Positions 16,150 to 25,931 are shown, numbered from the stretch's first letter. The stretch is DNA of 64,000 nucleotides from an uncultured Bacteroidia bacterium (GCA_902792815.1 CADBAY010000001.1:1-64000); one strand, 5' to 3'. Translations and numbers: made by a program. Notes: generated by a model not told the origin, from the letters alone.

Positions 16150-17166
16150 CAGCACTACTGCAAACAGATACAAGAGAAAACCCTGCAGCTTCAAACGCCG
16201 CGGGGTATTTTCTTGTGCCACCGCCGAAGCAGGATCAAGAAACACAAGACTCTCTATCTTGGAGAGTTCGGGCAGCGAGCGCGCCGGCCACTTGGCCACG
16301 ACGACGCCGTTGGATATGAGCGTAGCGCCACCGTTGGAGCGGTTCAGGCTCATAAGTGTGCGCCTGTCTGCGGTATAAGCCCCTTCGGCGCCCGGGAACT
16401 CGCCGGCAGCCACAAACATGAGCTCTGCAGTCCCGGCCGCCCTCAACGCCTCTCCGAATTCGCGCAGAGATATGGTCGACAGCTCGGATAAATCTTCAGG
16501 ATCATATGCTGTCAGCAGCAATTTGTGGCCCGTTGAGAGAAGCTCGTCGCAATACTCCCCGTCTTGAGAGCATATCGACAGCAGAGGCGAATCGGCGGAA
16601 GGGGTCAACTGCGCCTGCATCAGTGTCGCGCCGGGCTTGAAAGGCGTGAAATCCATGGCCGGCACGTTCATAAGCGAGTAAACCGTGAAAGCAATGACGG
16701 AAACCAAAGCAATGGCAAATGACGCGGTCTTCACGCGCGGCGGCTTCCATACGCTCTTAAGCGGAAGAAAGGCCACGGCCCATAGCGCACAGAGCACAAC
16801 ATTCTTTATAAACGACTGGAAATGAGTCAGATGTATAGCCTCACCAAAGCATCCGCAATCCATGGGCGGATTCTTTATCCACAGAATCAGGGTAAGCAGG
16901 GTGAAGAACAGCAGCAGAACGCCCGACACCAGCGAAGTAACCCTGGGGCTGATTCCGGTCAGGAGAGCGAGTCCTACGACCGTCTCAAGCAAGGCGAACA
17001 AAACGGCTGCTACCTTGGATAATGAAGTGAGGAAGCCAAGGTGAAAAAAGCTAAAATACTCTCCCACCACCAGCGAAGCCCCCACGGGGTCCATCAGCTT
17101 AAGCAAGCCCGCACCGAACAGAACAAATCCGGCGATAAACGCACAAATCCTTTTAACGCTCTTCAT
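16141..17166 (-). CDS. MauE/DoxX-like membrane protein with C-terminal extension
   Basis: From ATG 17166 (MKSVKRICAFIAGFVLFGAG) the first 130 residues form four helices of the DoxX/MauE type, including PMDCGCFGEAIHLTHFQSF, a cysteine pair seen in MauE-like disulphide or electron-transfer proteins. A second part (about 150-300) may be periplasmic (SICSQDGEYCDELLSTGHK) and thioredoxin-like in layout, and a last helix closes the protein. It starts 14 bp inside tmk. A redox role is inferred from family and cysteines. Confidence 0.7.
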   Translation of the reverse strand: MKSVKRICAFIAGFVLFGAGLLKLMDPVGASLVVGEYFSFFHLGFLTSLSKVAAVLFALLETVVGLALLTGISPRVTSLVSGVLLLFFTLLTLILWIKNPPMDCGCFGEAIHLTHFQSFIKNVVLCALWAVAFLPLKSVWKPPRVKTASFAIALVSVIAFTVYSLMNVPAMDFTPFKPGATLMQAQLTPSADSPLLSICSQDGEYCDELLSTGHKLLLTAYDPEDLSELSTISLREFGEALRAAGTAELMFVAAGEFPGAEGAYTADRRTLMSLNRSNGGATLISNGVVVAKWPARSLPELSKIESLVFLDPASAVAQENTPRRLKLQGFLLYLFAVVLLI

Positions 17167-17827
17167 ATACGGCACGCAGTTTAGCAAAAATAGCATCGGG
17201 AGCAAGCATGGAGCCGTCCGGTGCGGCACAATCCACCCTCACAAGCGACTTGTCCAGCGACGCCTGCCGCAAATACATCGAGCGCACTCTCTTCTGGAAC
17301 TCAATGTCAGCCTCGTGAATATCGCTCGCCCCGTTAAGGTATCCCCTCTCGCCTCCGACCCTCTGGCGCGATAGGCTTTGCTCCACAAAGGAGATGGGAA
17401 CATCGAGGAATATATTCATGTCGGGCCTGGGCAGGTCGAACTGACCGTATTCGGTGTTAAGTATCCACTCGCGCAACTCTTCGGCACCCTCTTCATCGGG
17501 CATCTTGGCGCACTGGTAAGCAATGTTTGAATATACGTAGCGGTCAAGCAGCACGGTGCCGCCTTCTTTGAGCACCCTGCGTATCTGAGGCGCAGCGTCT
17601 CGACGGTCCTCGGCAAAAAGTAGAGCCACCAGCTGAGGGTGCACTTTGTCGATGGGACCGAAACCGCCGCGCAGGAACTTGCCGATAAGCCCGCCGTAAA
17701 CAGGGGCGTCGTAACGCGGGAAATGAATATACTCCAATTGCGGGCAGCGCCCGGAAAGATACTCCCTCATCATCCTGACCTGGGTGGACTTGCCTGCCCC
17801 GTCAAGACCTTCTATTACAACAAGCAT
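17153..17827 (-). CDS. tmk: Thymidylate kinase
   Basis: The 224-residue kinase turns dTMP into dTDP. It opens MLVVIEGLDGAGKSTQVRMM (P-loop), has the DR[YF] motif LLDRYVYSNIAYQ, and the lid segment SLSRQRVGGERGYLNG. Its ATG overlaps the stop of the FtsB-like gene (TAATG), so it is translationally coupled, and it overlaps the next gene by 14 bp. Confidence 0.95.
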   Translation of the reverse strand: MLVVIEGLDGAGKSTQVRMMREYLSGRCPQLEYIHFPRYDAPVYGGLIGKFLRGGFGPIDKVHPQLVALLFAEDRRDAAPQIRRVLKEGGTVLLDRYVYSNIAYQCAKMPDEEGAEELREWILNTEYGQFDLPRPDMNIFLDVPISFVEQSLSRQRVGGERGYLNGASDIHEADIEFQKRVRSMYLRQASLDKSLVRVDCAAPDGSMLAPDAIFAKLRAVYEER

Positions 17828-18150
17828 TACTCTTCCTCCAAATATACATCGTCCCCGGGCTCGGCGAATCCGAATTCCTCACGGGCGAATTTTTCCAGTG
17901 AATCACGGGAAGTGGAAAGCATATGGATGCGGGCGTCCAGCCTCTCGTTGTCCTCCTTGAGGGCCTCTATACGCCTCTCCTGGCTGCGAAGCGTAAATCC
18001 GGCCTGCACCCAGCGCACCAGCGAATCCTTCTTGATGAACAAAAACAGCACGAACACCGCGGTTATGACTATGGCGAAACGCAGGAAAGAGCGCTGCGGA
18101 GCACGGTTTCCGTCTTTAGATTTGTCCCAAATGTCCTTAAATTTTCCCAT
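17827..18150 (-). CDS. FtsB/DivIC-like septum formation initiator
   Basis: From ATG 18150 (MGKFKDIWDKSKDGNRAPQR) the 107-residue protein has one transmembrane helix (FAIVITAVFVLFLFI), then a coiled coil (RSQERRIEALKEDNERLDAR) and the family's end pattern SLEKFAREEFGFAEPGDDVY. Such proteins join FtsL and FtsQ to recruit the division machinery. It is first in an operon with tmk. Confidence 0.88.
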   Translation of the reverse strand: MGKFKDIWDKSKDGNRAPQRSFLRFAIVITAVFVLFLFIKKDSLVRWVQAGFTLRSQERRIEALKEDNERLDARIHMLSTSRDSLEKFAREEFGFAEPGDDVYLEEE

Positions 18151-18165
18151 AATCACAAAAATAGT

Positions 18166-18173
18166 TAAATTTG
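18166..18173 (+). promoter_or_regulatory. -7 box for the nucleotidyltransferase gene
   Basis: TAAATTTG on plus, 22 bp before ATG 18196. Confidence 0.5.
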
Positions 18174-18195
18174 CGGATTATAAAGACTTTTTTTT

Positions 18196-19125
18196 ATGAA
18201 ACCTACTCTTTTAGTGCTTGCTGCCGGTATGGGCAGCCGTTATGGCGGACTCAAACAGATCGACCCCCTCGGCCCTTCTGGAGAAACCATTATAGATTAT
18301 TCTATCTACGATGCGGTACGTGCCGGTTTCGGCAAGGTCGTGTATATTGTCCGGGATTACTTCCTGGAGGCGTTCAAAGAGGCGGTGGCCCAAAAATACA
18401 GCCACGTCACCTGCCCTGACGGCGCTCCCCTGCAGTTCGAGTTCGTTACTCAGGAGCTGGACAAGATTCCCGCAGGCTTCACGCTCAACCCCGAAAGGCA
18501 GAAGCCCTGGGGCACTGCGCATGCAGTTTTGATGGCCAAGGATGTCATCAACGAGCCTTTCGTGGTCATCAACGGTGACGACTTCTACGGCCGTGACTCA
18601 TTCCGCATTGCGGCCGACTGGTGCTTTGCCCACGAGGGCGGCAGCTCCACTTACGGTATCGTAGGATTCGAGATCGACAACACCCTCAGCGAGTCCGGCG
18701 GCGTGTCCAGGGGCATCTGCCAGTACGATGCCGAGGGCCGTCTGATCACCGTAGTCGAGCACCACAATGTGCTCATCGAGCCCGACGGGGTGCTGCGCGG
18801 CGACAATTCCGTAACCGGACAGAGAGTTGAGCTCAAGGCCAAGGACCTCTGCTCCATGAACATGTGGTGCTTCACTCCCGACTACTTCACCAAGAGCGCC
18901 GACGTTTTCGTACAGTTCCTCAAAGACAACATAATGGAGCTCAAGAAGGAGTTCTACATTCCTTTTGCCGTGGATTACATGATCCACAACGGACTTGCAG
19001 CCTGCGATGTGCTCTCCACTCCTTCGCGCTGGTTCGGAGTAACCTTCAAGGAAGACCGTCCCGCAGTGGTGGCAAAATTTGCCGAGCTCGTAAAGGAGGG
19101 CGTTTATCCTTCCCCCCTGTATTGA
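18196..19125 (+). CDS. Sugar-phosphate nucleotidyltransferase family protein
   Basis: The 309-residue protein opens LLVLAAGMGSRYGGLKQIDP, the G-x-G-x-R loop and lysine of NTP transferases, followed by LGPSGETIIDYSIYDAV. VINGDDFYGRDSF provides the metal-binding aspartates. It should join a sugar-1-phosphate to a nucleotide. This subgroup is common in Bacteroidota, often beside a kinase gene that is absent here. The substrate cannot be read from sequence. It is followed by a CPBP protease gene 1 bp away. Confidence 0.85.
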   Translation: MKPTLLVLAAGMGSRYGGLKQIDPLGPSGETIIDYSIYDAVRAGFGKVVYIVRDYFLEAFKEAVAQKYSHVTCPDGAPLQFEFVTQELDKIPAGFTLNPERQKPWGTAHAVLMAKDVINEPFVVINGDDFYGRDSFRIAADWCFAHEGGSSTYGIVGFEIDNTLSESGGVSRGICQYDAEGRLITVVEHHNVLIEPDGVLRGDNSVTGQRVELKAKDLCSMNMWCFTPDYFTKSADVFVQFLKDNIMELKKEFYIPFAVDYMIHNGLAACDVLSTPSRWFGVTFKEDRPAVVAKFAELVKEGVYPSPLY

Positions 19126-19126
19126 T

Positions 19127-20026
19127 ATGAGAAAACGCGGCAACTACAAATTCCTGGATAAGTTCTCCTGGTACATCCCCGGAGTGGGCGGGATGTTCGG
19201 CCTGCTGGCCTGGCTGCTTGTCGGCGCCCTGCTGGGCAGTGTTGCGCTCTTTATCCTCATCGCAGTTTTAGGCAAGGAAGCCGGCTCAGAATACGGCAAC
19301 CTCATCAGCTATCCCCTGATGTTCGTTCCGGCCATGATTTATACCGCCGTTAAAAGCAGTTCGCTGAGCATGACGGAGTCCGGAGTCAAGCTGGACAGCA
19401 ACAACTTCGCACCCCTCGGTTCCGTTCTTTGCATACTTTTGGCCGCGATGGGCACTCTTGCCATCGGATTCTGGGCTGAAGCCATAAGCAGCCTGCTTCC
19501 GGATATGCCCCCGGCGCTGGAAGAAGCATTAAAGAGCCTCACCAGCGGCAACGTCATACTTAACTTCATATGCGTCAGCATTTTCGCTCCCGTATGCGAA
19601 GAGTGGCTCTGCCGCGGTATGGTACTGCGCGGCCTGCTCAAGCGCTCACGCATCAAGCCTGTATGGGCCATAGTTATCTCGGCCGTGTTCTTTGCGCTTA
19701 TCCACCTTAATCCCTGGCAGGCCATACCTGCATTCCTGTTCGGATGCCTGTTCGGATATGTGTACTACAAGACCGGATCGCTCAAGCTCACCATGCTCAT
19801 GCACTGCGTCAACAATACCTTTGCGCTTATCTGCGGGCACATCAGTGCCCTTGAAGACATGAACAGCTGGGCAGACGTCATCAAGGCCCCCTTGTACTAT
19901 ATCGTGCTTGCCGCGACTGTCATAATCACCGTCCTGGTAGTGGTCGCTTTCCGCAAGATCCAGCTCAAGGCCCCCACCGGCAACCTGGACGAGGTCCCTT
20001 CAATATTTGAAACGAATGAAGCTTAA
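19127..20026 (+). CDS. CPBP family intramembrane metalloprotease
   Basis: The 299-residue multi-pass protein has the Abi/CPBP motifs in order: PVCEEWLCRGMVLRG (EExxxR), FALIHLNPW (FxxxH) and MHCVNNTFAL (HxxxN). These place two glutamates and two histidines at the membrane active site. Members process prenylated or membrane proteins or serve as bacteriocin self-immunity. It probably shares a transcript with the genes on both sides, as the next start lies 11 bp inside it. Confidence 0.9.
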   Translation: MRKRGNYKFLDKFSWYIPGVGGMFGLLAWLLVGALLGSVALFILIAVLGKEAGSEYGNLISYPLMFVPAMIYTAVKSSSLSMTESGVKLDSNNFAPLGSVLCILLAAMGTLAIGFWAEAISSLLPDMPPALEEALKSLTSGNVILNFICVSIFAPVCEEWLCRGMVLRGLLKRSRIKPVWAIVISAVFFALIHLNPWQAIPAFLFGCLFGYVYYKTGSLKLTMLMHCVNNTFALICGHISALEDMNSWADVIKAPLYYIVLAATVIITVLVVVAFRKIQLKAPTGNLDEVPSIFETNEA

Positions 20027-21110
20027 CGCAGCAGCTGCAGCCGTGGCGGCTACGCTCCTATGCCTTGCCGCCTGCAACCGCCCCTCGACGCATTACACGG
20101 TGTCGGGCGTGGTAACCGACACCCTCTCCAGGATGCCTGGCAGCATGGTTTACCTCATCGGTGCCGACGGCCCCATCGACTCTACCGCTGTGAAGAAGAA
20201 TTCCTTCACTTTCAAGGGAGAGATAGACAAGACCAAGCAGCTGGTCGTCATGCTCCACTTCCCCGGAAGGGACAAATATGACGACCGCTTCCTGGTCTCT
20301 TTCGTGCCCGACGTCGAGCGCATCCGCATCCATCTCGACTACCCTGCCACCGTGACGGGGAGTCCTATTACCGATGCTATCGGCAAGTATCGCGAGGACA
20401 CGATGAACCTCTACTACGAGCACGAAACCGACATAGGCTCTCTCACCATGAACGGTGACACGCGCGCCGCAGACTCTATCTACCAGGCACAACTCGCCAA
20501 GATTGACGAACTTAGCCGCGAAACCTACCTTGCCAACACCGACAACGCCCTCGGCAAACAGGCCATCACGCAGTTGCTCAACGACCTTGATGCGCCGGAA
20601 CTCGAAGAACTCCTCGCCAAGGGTGCCGACTTCATTCGCGAGGACGAGACCCTGCTCGCAATGCTCAAGGTCAAAAAGAACGCCTGGGCCACAAGCGCCG
20701 GATCTCCTTTCGTGGAGATAGTAGGCACAGACGTCAAGGGCGATTCCGCCGCGTTAAGCGATTTTGCCGGCAAAGGCAATTATGTGCTCGCCGACTTCTG
20801 GGCGTCGTGGTGCGGCCCCTGCATGATGGCTATGCCCACGATACGCGAAATGCGCGACCGCTACAAAGCCAAAGGACTGGTGGTGGTCGGCATCAACGTG
20901 TGGGAGCAGAAGCCCGAGGACGGCCCTTCCTGCGCCGCACGGGAAGGCATGGACTGGAATCTTATTTTCACCTCCGGCAACGAAGTTACCGAGGCATATG
21001 GCATAGAAGGCATACCGACCCTCATTCTGTTCTCCCCCGACGGCAAAGTGGCCGAAAGGCTGCTGGGCGAGGATGGACTTGAAGAAGTTTTGGCAAAATA
21101 TCTCGATTAA
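20016..21110 (+). CDS. TlpA-type thioredoxin lipoprotein with DUF4369-like domain
   Basis: From ATG 20016 a lipoprotein signal (MKLNAAAAAVAATLLCLAAC) leads to a beta-rich N-terminal domain (YTVSGVVTDTLSRMPGSMVY) like DUF4369. A TlpA/ResA redox domain with active site ADFWASWCGPCMMAMPTI follows, then the cis-proline segment IEGIPTLILF. It likely reduces disulphides in periplasmic proteins while bound to a membrane. An upstream in-frame TTG (20007) is less likely as start. Confidence 0.9.
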   Translation: MKLNAAAAAVAATLLCLAACNRPSTHYTVSGVVTDTLSRMPGSMVYLIGADGPIDSTAVKKNSFTFKGEIDKTKQLVVMLHFPGRDKYDDRFLVSFVPDVERIRIHLDYPATVTGSPITDAIGKYREDTMNLYYEHETDIGSLTMNGDTRAADSIYQAQLAKIDELSRETYLANTDNALGKQAITQLLNDLDAPELEELLAKGADFIREDETLLAMLKVKKNAWATSAGSPFVEIVGTDVKGDSAALSDFAGKGNYVLADFWASWCGPCMMAMPTIREMRDRYKAKGLVVVGINVWEQKPEDGPSCAAREGMDWNLIFTSGNEVTEAYGIEGIPTLILFSPDGKVAERLLGEDGLEEVLAKYLD

Positions 21111-21113
21111 ACA

Positions 21114-23789
21114 GTGAATCTCATCTCCCGAATATGGTTTCCCGCAGCGGTGATGGCTACTGCCATCGCCGGAGCATTCGGTCTCGGCCGGCAGGGCGTG
21201 GAGTATCACCATATTCCCGACCCGCTGCCCGTGCAGGATACCATAGTGTATCCCAAAGATGCGTACAAGCTAAAGCGGGTGGGAGATTTCGAGAGCGTGA
21301 AAATCGCCGACAGCCTTCTTACAGACACATCAGATACTACCGCAGTCCTTGATACCCTGCCGCACCTGACGGCGAGGGACACCATCAAAGTACCCGATTC
21401 GCTGCGTTTCATCGACCCGTTCCGTTTCAAATACTATGTGGCGCTGCTGGATTCACTCACGCACGTCATAGTGCGCGATTCGCTCCAACGCAGTTCCGAT
21501 TCGCTTAAGGTTGTGGCCGACACGCTTTTGGCAAAAGGTCTGGACAGTCTGTCGTCAGGCGCACGCGCCCTTGCCATCAGCGATTCGCTCGACTGGCGCA
21601 AGCTCGATTCGATTTACGTATCCGACTCCACAGCGCGGGCCAAGGCAGCCTTCCTTGCTTGGTACAACTCACTGAGCCGCAGGGAGCGCAAGAAATACGA
21701 CATGGAGCAGGCGCTACCGGCCAAACTTGCCGAAATGGACTCGCTCCGCAAGCTGGAGGAGGATAAAAAGGCCTACAAAGACTCGGTCATCGAGTACACG
21801 CCGCGTATCCTTTCCACCTTTGCCGTGCCCGACTCCATGCAGTACAAACGTATAATCGAATGGACAGTCGACCAAGACTTCCACCGGATTGACGTCAAGG
21901 AGCCCGACACCACCTACAACTACCATTTCTACGACTATCCGTTCCTGCGTAAGGACGTGAACGCCTCATGGCTGGGCGTTGCGGGATCGCCCCTCCAGTA
22001 CTATAACTTCCATCTCCGGAGCAGCGAAGAAGACGTAGAGTTCTACAATGCCCTGGAAGCCTGGTCGTACTCGCCGCGCACCATTCCGCACTACAACACC
22101 AAGACTCCGCACACCGAGCTCGCATACTTCGGCACCCTGCTCGCGGGCGACGCCAAGGAGTCGGACAACCTGCACATACTCACCACCCAGAACATACTGC
22201 CGGAGCTCAATTTCACCATCAGCTTCGACCGTTTCGGCGGCGGCGGTATGCTGGAGGCGGAACAGACCATCAACAAGACCTTTTCGCCCCGCCTCAACTA
22301 TATAGGCAAGAAGTACATGGCCCACCTCGGATACATCTACAACATGGTGGACCGCCAGGAGAACGGCGGTATAGTGGACAATATGTGGATCAGGGATACC
22401 ACCGTGGAGGCCCGAGAAATAAGGGTGGCTATCAGCGGTTCGGCATCGAAGGTCACCAAGAACACATTCTTCCTGAACCAGCAGTACCGCATACCCTTCG
22501 ACTTCATCGAGAAGCTTAAAGCGCACAAAGACACAAGCGCCGTTCAGGACACCACCCTCGCGCCCGATGCCGACACGCTGCGCCGCGACATAACCACGGC
22601 GTTCATCGGACACAGCACGGAGTGGTCGAGCTACACCCGCAAATACACCGACAATATCACGTCCCAGTACGGGCGGGCCTTCTATCACGATGTTTTCAAC
22701 TACGGCCAGCAGAGCGCCGACTCGCTCCGCACCATCAAGCTTGACAACAAAGTGTTCCTGCGCCTGCAGCCCTGGGGCAGCGAGAGCATAGTATCCAAAC
22801 TGGACGTTGGCGTGGGCGACAGGCTGATGCAATGGTTCGACAGTACATCTGTCCGTCCGAAGCTGCACTCCGAGAATTCGGTATATGTGTACGCCGGAGC
22901 CGAGGGGCAGTGGCGCAAATACCTCAACTGGGACGCAAAAGCGCACTTCAATGTGTTGGGCCCCGCTATCGGAGACACGAAAATAGAGGCCAATGCAGGG
23001 CTCAATTTCTACCCGTTCAGGCGTGCCCGCAAGAGTCCGATTTCGGTGGGAGCCCACTTCGAGACCAACCTCAAGACGCCCGACTACTACACCCGTATGC
23101 TGCAGACCAACCATTTCAGTTGGGAGAACGACTTCAGCAAGATATCCACAAGCCAGATCCGCGGCTACATTTCCATCCCCCGCTGGCGTATGAGCGCCGA
23201 CGTAGGTTACTCGCTGCTGGTCAACAATATCTACTACGACACGCTCGGCATAGTGCGTCAGAATCCTATCCCTATGAGCGTGCTGTCGGCCTCTCTCCGC
23301 AAGGAATTCGTACTGGGGCCCATGCACCTCGACAACCGTGTGCTGGTGCAGTACTCCTCGGAGCCTGACATAGTGCCCGTGCCCACCGTAGCTCTCAACC
23401 TCAGGTGGTACGCCCAGTTTGTGGTCCAGCGCAACGAGGCCAAGACTCACAACGTGATGGAAATGCAGATCGGTATCAATGCCTTCTACAACTCGCAGTG
23501 GTATGCTCCATCTTGGAATCCGGCTATAGGCGTGTTCCATAACCAGCACACCAACCTGTACGAAAACGGTCCGTACTTCGATATCTTCATGAACATCCAG
23601 TGGAAGCGCTGCTGCATCTTCCTCAAATATCAGAACTTCGGACGCGGCTGGCCGATGCGGCGCAAAGACTACTTCACCGCCGACCACTACATTACCACTC
23701 TCGACGGCACCGACGGTTTGAAACTCGGTATTTTCTGGCCATTCTACTTCTCAACCGAAAAGCATGTGTCGCACGGGGGTAATCATTAG
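21114..23789 (+). CDS. Putative outer-membrane porin (Porin_10 type)
   Basis: The 891-residue protein starts at GTG 21114 with a signal (MNLISRIWFPAAVMATAIAG). A long serine/aspartate-rich periplasmic segment follows (about 40-250, with many 'DSL' repeats such as LDSLTHVIVRDSLQRSSDSL). A beta-barrel half has aromatic strand ends and repeated turns (FGTLLAGDAKESDNLHILTT, YWKR-like WKRCCIFLKYQNFG). This is the layout of the Bacteroidota 'putative porin' family. It begins 3 bp after the TlpA gene, and the next gene starts inside it. Confidence 0.82.
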   Translation: MNLISRIWFPAAVMATAIAGAFGLGRQGVEYHHIPDPLPVQDTIVYPKDAYKLKRVGDFESVKIADSLLTDTSDTTAVLDTLPHLTARDTIKVPDSLRFIDPFRFKYYVALLDSLTHVIVRDSLQRSSDSLKVVADTLLAKGLDSLSSGARALAISDSLDWRKLDSIYVSDSTARAKAAFLAWYNSLSRRERKKYDMEQALPAKLAEMDSLRKLEEDKKAYKDSVIEYTPRILSTFAVPDSMQYKRIIEWTVDQDFHRIDVKEPDTTYNYHFYDYPFLRKDVNASWLGVAGSPLQYYNFHLRSSEEDVEFYNALEAWSYSPRTIPHYNTKTPHTELAYFGTLLAGDAKESDNLHILTTQNILPELNFTISFDRFGGGGMLEAEQTINKTFSPRLNYIGKKYMAHLGYIYNMVDRQENGGIVDNMWIRDTTVEAREIRVAISGSASKVTKNTFFLNQQYRIPFDFIEKLKAHKDTSAVQDTTLAPDADTLRRDITTAFIGHSTEWSSYTRKYTDNITSQYGRAFYHDVFNYGQQSADSLRTIKLDNKVFLRLQPWGSESIVSKLDVGVGDRLMQWFDSTSVRPKLHSENSVYVYAGAEGQWRKYLNWDAKAHFNVLGPAIGDTKIEANAGLNFYPFRRARKSPISVGAHFETNLKTPDYYTRMLQTNHFSWENDFSKISTSQIRGYISIPRWRMSADVGYSLLVNNIYYDTLGIVRQNPIPMSVLSASLRKEFVLGPMHLDNRVLVQYSSEPDIVPVPTVALNLRWYAQFVVQRNEAKTHNVMEMQIGINAFYNSQWYAPSWNPAIGVFHNQHTNLYENGPYFDIFMNIQWKRCCIFLKYQNFGRGWPMRRKDYFTADHYITTLDGTDGLKLGIFWPFYFSTEKHVSHGGNH

Positions 23790-24780
23790 TACCTGCGCTG
23801 TTCTGGCGGCCTTGCTCTTTTGCCTTTCTTCTTGCAAGGAAGAAAAGCAGCACAGCCCGGAGCCTCTCTCCTGCGCAATAAGCCTTAGCGGACGTGAGAT
23901 AAACGGCACTTCGCTGCTGTGCGGCTACAATCATTTCTTGCTGCAGCGTTTTGCCTCCGGATCGGGCCGTAAAGCGGCCATCAGGCTTGCCGGGAGCCGG
24001 GAATCGCTGCTCGATTCGCTGCGCAGCGGCAGTGTGGACGTGGTTTCTTTCCCTTATATCGATTCACTCGCGAAGGACAGCACACTGCTCGCCATAAGCG
24101 TGGACAGCTGCGGGCTTTGGGTTTTCAGCGCGCGGGACGGCCAGGCGGAGCGCGCCTCCCGGTGGCTCGACGAATACCGCAGTTCGGAGGGCTATGCAGC
24201 CTCAAGGGAGCCATATTTTGACATGTACAACCCGATGAAGCGGGACAGTGCGGCCTTCATATCACCTTACGATTCGCTTATCCGGGCGTGGGCCGATACT
24301 CTTGGATGGGACTGGCATATGCTTGCCGCACTCATTTACAAAGAGTCACGTTTCCACATCGAAGCACGCTCGCAGATGGGTGCCGAAGGCCTTATGCAAC
24401 TGCGCCCCCGCACTTCTATGTTATTCGGCTGCAACGACGCGCTCGACCCCGCACAGAATATTGGCGCAGGGGCCAGGCTGCTTATGTCGCTTCGCAGCCG
24501 GTACAGCAAGACGGCGTCGGGCGAAGAGCTCACAAAATACACGCTTGCAGCGTATAACGCCGGCACAGGCCGGATCAAAGACTGCATCAGCCACGCGCGC
24601 CACCTCGGGGTTGACGTTTCGCGCTGGGAGAACGTGGCCGAAGTAATCCCGCAAATGCAGGACGACTCCATCGCCTCCCTGGGGCATATATCCCTTGGCA
24701 GGTTCAACGGCCGCGAGACCGTGAGCTTCGTCAGGCAGGTTTATTCTTACAGCAACCGTTACCGCCAAATCTGCCCGTAG
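23764..24780 (+). CDS. MltF-type membrane-bound lytic transglycosylase
   Basis: The 338-residue lipoprotein (signal ending LLFCLSSC) has a shortened substrate-binding-like domain (about 40-155). A C-terminal SLT domain carries the catalytic glutamate in AALIYKESRFHIEARSQMGA and the following EGLMQLRP and AAYNAGTGRI motifs. It cleaves peptidoglycan glycan strands with formation of 1,6-anhydro ends. The start ATG lies 26 bp inside the porin gene. Confidence 0.9.
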   Translation: MCRTGVIISTCAVLAALLFCLSSCKEEKQHSPEPLSCAISLSGREINGTSLLCGYNHFLLQRFASGSGRKAAIRLAGSRESLLDSLRSGSVDVVSFPYIDSLAKDSTLLAISVDSCGLWVFSARDGQAERASRWLDEYRSSEGYAASREPYFDMYNPMKRDSAAFISPYDSLIRAWADTLGWDWHMLAALIYKESRFHIEARSQMGAEGLMQLRPRTSMLFGCNDALDPAQNIGAGARLLMSLRSRYSKTASGEELTKYTLAAYNAGTGRIKDCISHARHLGVDVSRWENVAEVIPQMQDDSIASLGHISLGRFNGRETVSFVRQVYSYSNRYRQICP

Positions 24781-24781
24781 T

Positions 24782-25924
24782 ATGAATGCCCAGACCTTCA
24801 TAGCCCGCAAATTGCGTTTCTCGGGACGGCTCGCCATCGTGGCGATTGCTATTTCGTTCTTTGTTATCGTACTCTCGCTGGCCATCTCCGCCGGCTTCAG
24901 ATACGAGATCCGCAAGGGACTGTCGGAAGTCTCCGGAGACATACGCCTTGTGGGGAGCAGCGAGCCAGTCGATATCCAACCTTCTTATTATGAGGCGCTT
25001 GAAAATGTGAGCGGGGTCCGTTCCATCACGCCTGCCGTATGGAAGCCGGGCATAATCAAAGGCGAGACAGACATATGCGGAGTGCTGGTAAAAGGCGTGC
25101 CTATGCCCGACAGCTGCTCGCTCAAAGCTACCATTCCAAATTCCCTTTCACGCCGGCTGGGCCTTGGTGAAGGTGATTCGTTTACCACCTATTTTATCGA
25201 AGATAAGGTACGCGCGCGCCGGTTTACCGTCGGCGGCACATACGAAGGGATCATGGATTCCGAGGGCTCTTATATTGTTAAAGTGCCCCTCGCCGACATG
25301 CAGCGCCTCTGCGGCTACAGTCCTCAGCAGGCAAGCGTCCTGGAAGTTACTGTCGATCCCGCCCGTGCTACTGCCGCAGAAAGCCGCATCATAGCCGACC
25401 GGCTGTACCTGGCGTCCCTCTCGGGCCACCGGGAAGATGAAGATATACTGCACGGCGAAACGGCCCGGGCGCGTTTTCCTCAACTATTTGACTGGCTTGA
25501 CCTTATCGACTTCAACGTGCTTGCAATCATTTTGCTCATGACAGTGGTAGCCGGCTTCAACATGATATCCGGGCTGCTAATATTGCTGTTCCGGAATATC
25601 TCCACCATAGGTACACTGAAGAGCCTCGGAATGCCCAACAAAAGCATAGCGTCGGTGTTCCTCAGGGTCGCATCCCGTATAGTGCTGATAGGCATGGCCA
25701 TAGGCAACGGCGCCGCCCTGCTGTTCTGTGCTTTGCAGGGCGGCACGCATATGCTTAAACTCAATCCGGTCAATTATTTCGTGTCCTTCGTGCCGGTGCA
25801 CGTTGACATAGGGCTCATTCTGACGGTAGATATAGTAGCCTTCGGGGTCATTTTGCTCTTCATGCTCATCCCCTCGCTGTTTATCTCCAAGGTCGATCCC
25901 GCTGTAACCGTGAGAGTTAAGTAG
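24782..25924 (+). CDS. FtsX/LolE-like ABC transporter permease
   Basis: The 380-residue protein has an N-terminal helix (AIVAIAISFFVIVLSLAISA), a MacB-like periplasmic domain (about 45-230) and three C-terminal helices (VLAIILLMTVVAGFNMISGL and following). This is the LolC/LolE topology for lipoprotein release. It follows the transglycosylase by 1 bp. No ABC ATPase gene is adjacent, so its partner must be encoded elsewhere. Confidence 0.85.
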   Translation: MNAQTFIARKLRFSGRLAIVAIAISFFVIVLSLAISAGFRYEIRKGLSEVSGDIRLVGSSEPVDIQPSYYEALENVSGVRSITPAVWKPGIIKGETDICGVLVKGVPMPDSCSLKATIPNSLSRRLGLGEGDSFTTYFIEDKVRARRFTVGGTYEGIMDSEGSYIVKVPLADMQRLCGYSPQQASVLEVTVDPARATAAESRIIADRLYLASLSGHREDEDILHGETARARFPQLFDWLDLIDFNVLAIILLMTVVAGFNMISGLLILLFRNISTIGTLKSLGMPNKSIASVFLRVASRIVLIGMAIGNGAALLFCALQGGTHMLKLNPVNYFVSFVPVHVDIGLILTVDIVAFGVILLFMLIPSLFISKVDPAVTVRVK

Positions 25925-25931
25925 CGGAAGC

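Noticed and set aside
21966-23687. Long open frame (573 codons) on the minus strand inside the porin gene
   Set aside because: It is antisense to a coherent porin with signal peptide and barrel; the frame is open because of the GC-rich third codon positions, and its translation has no domain-like pattern.
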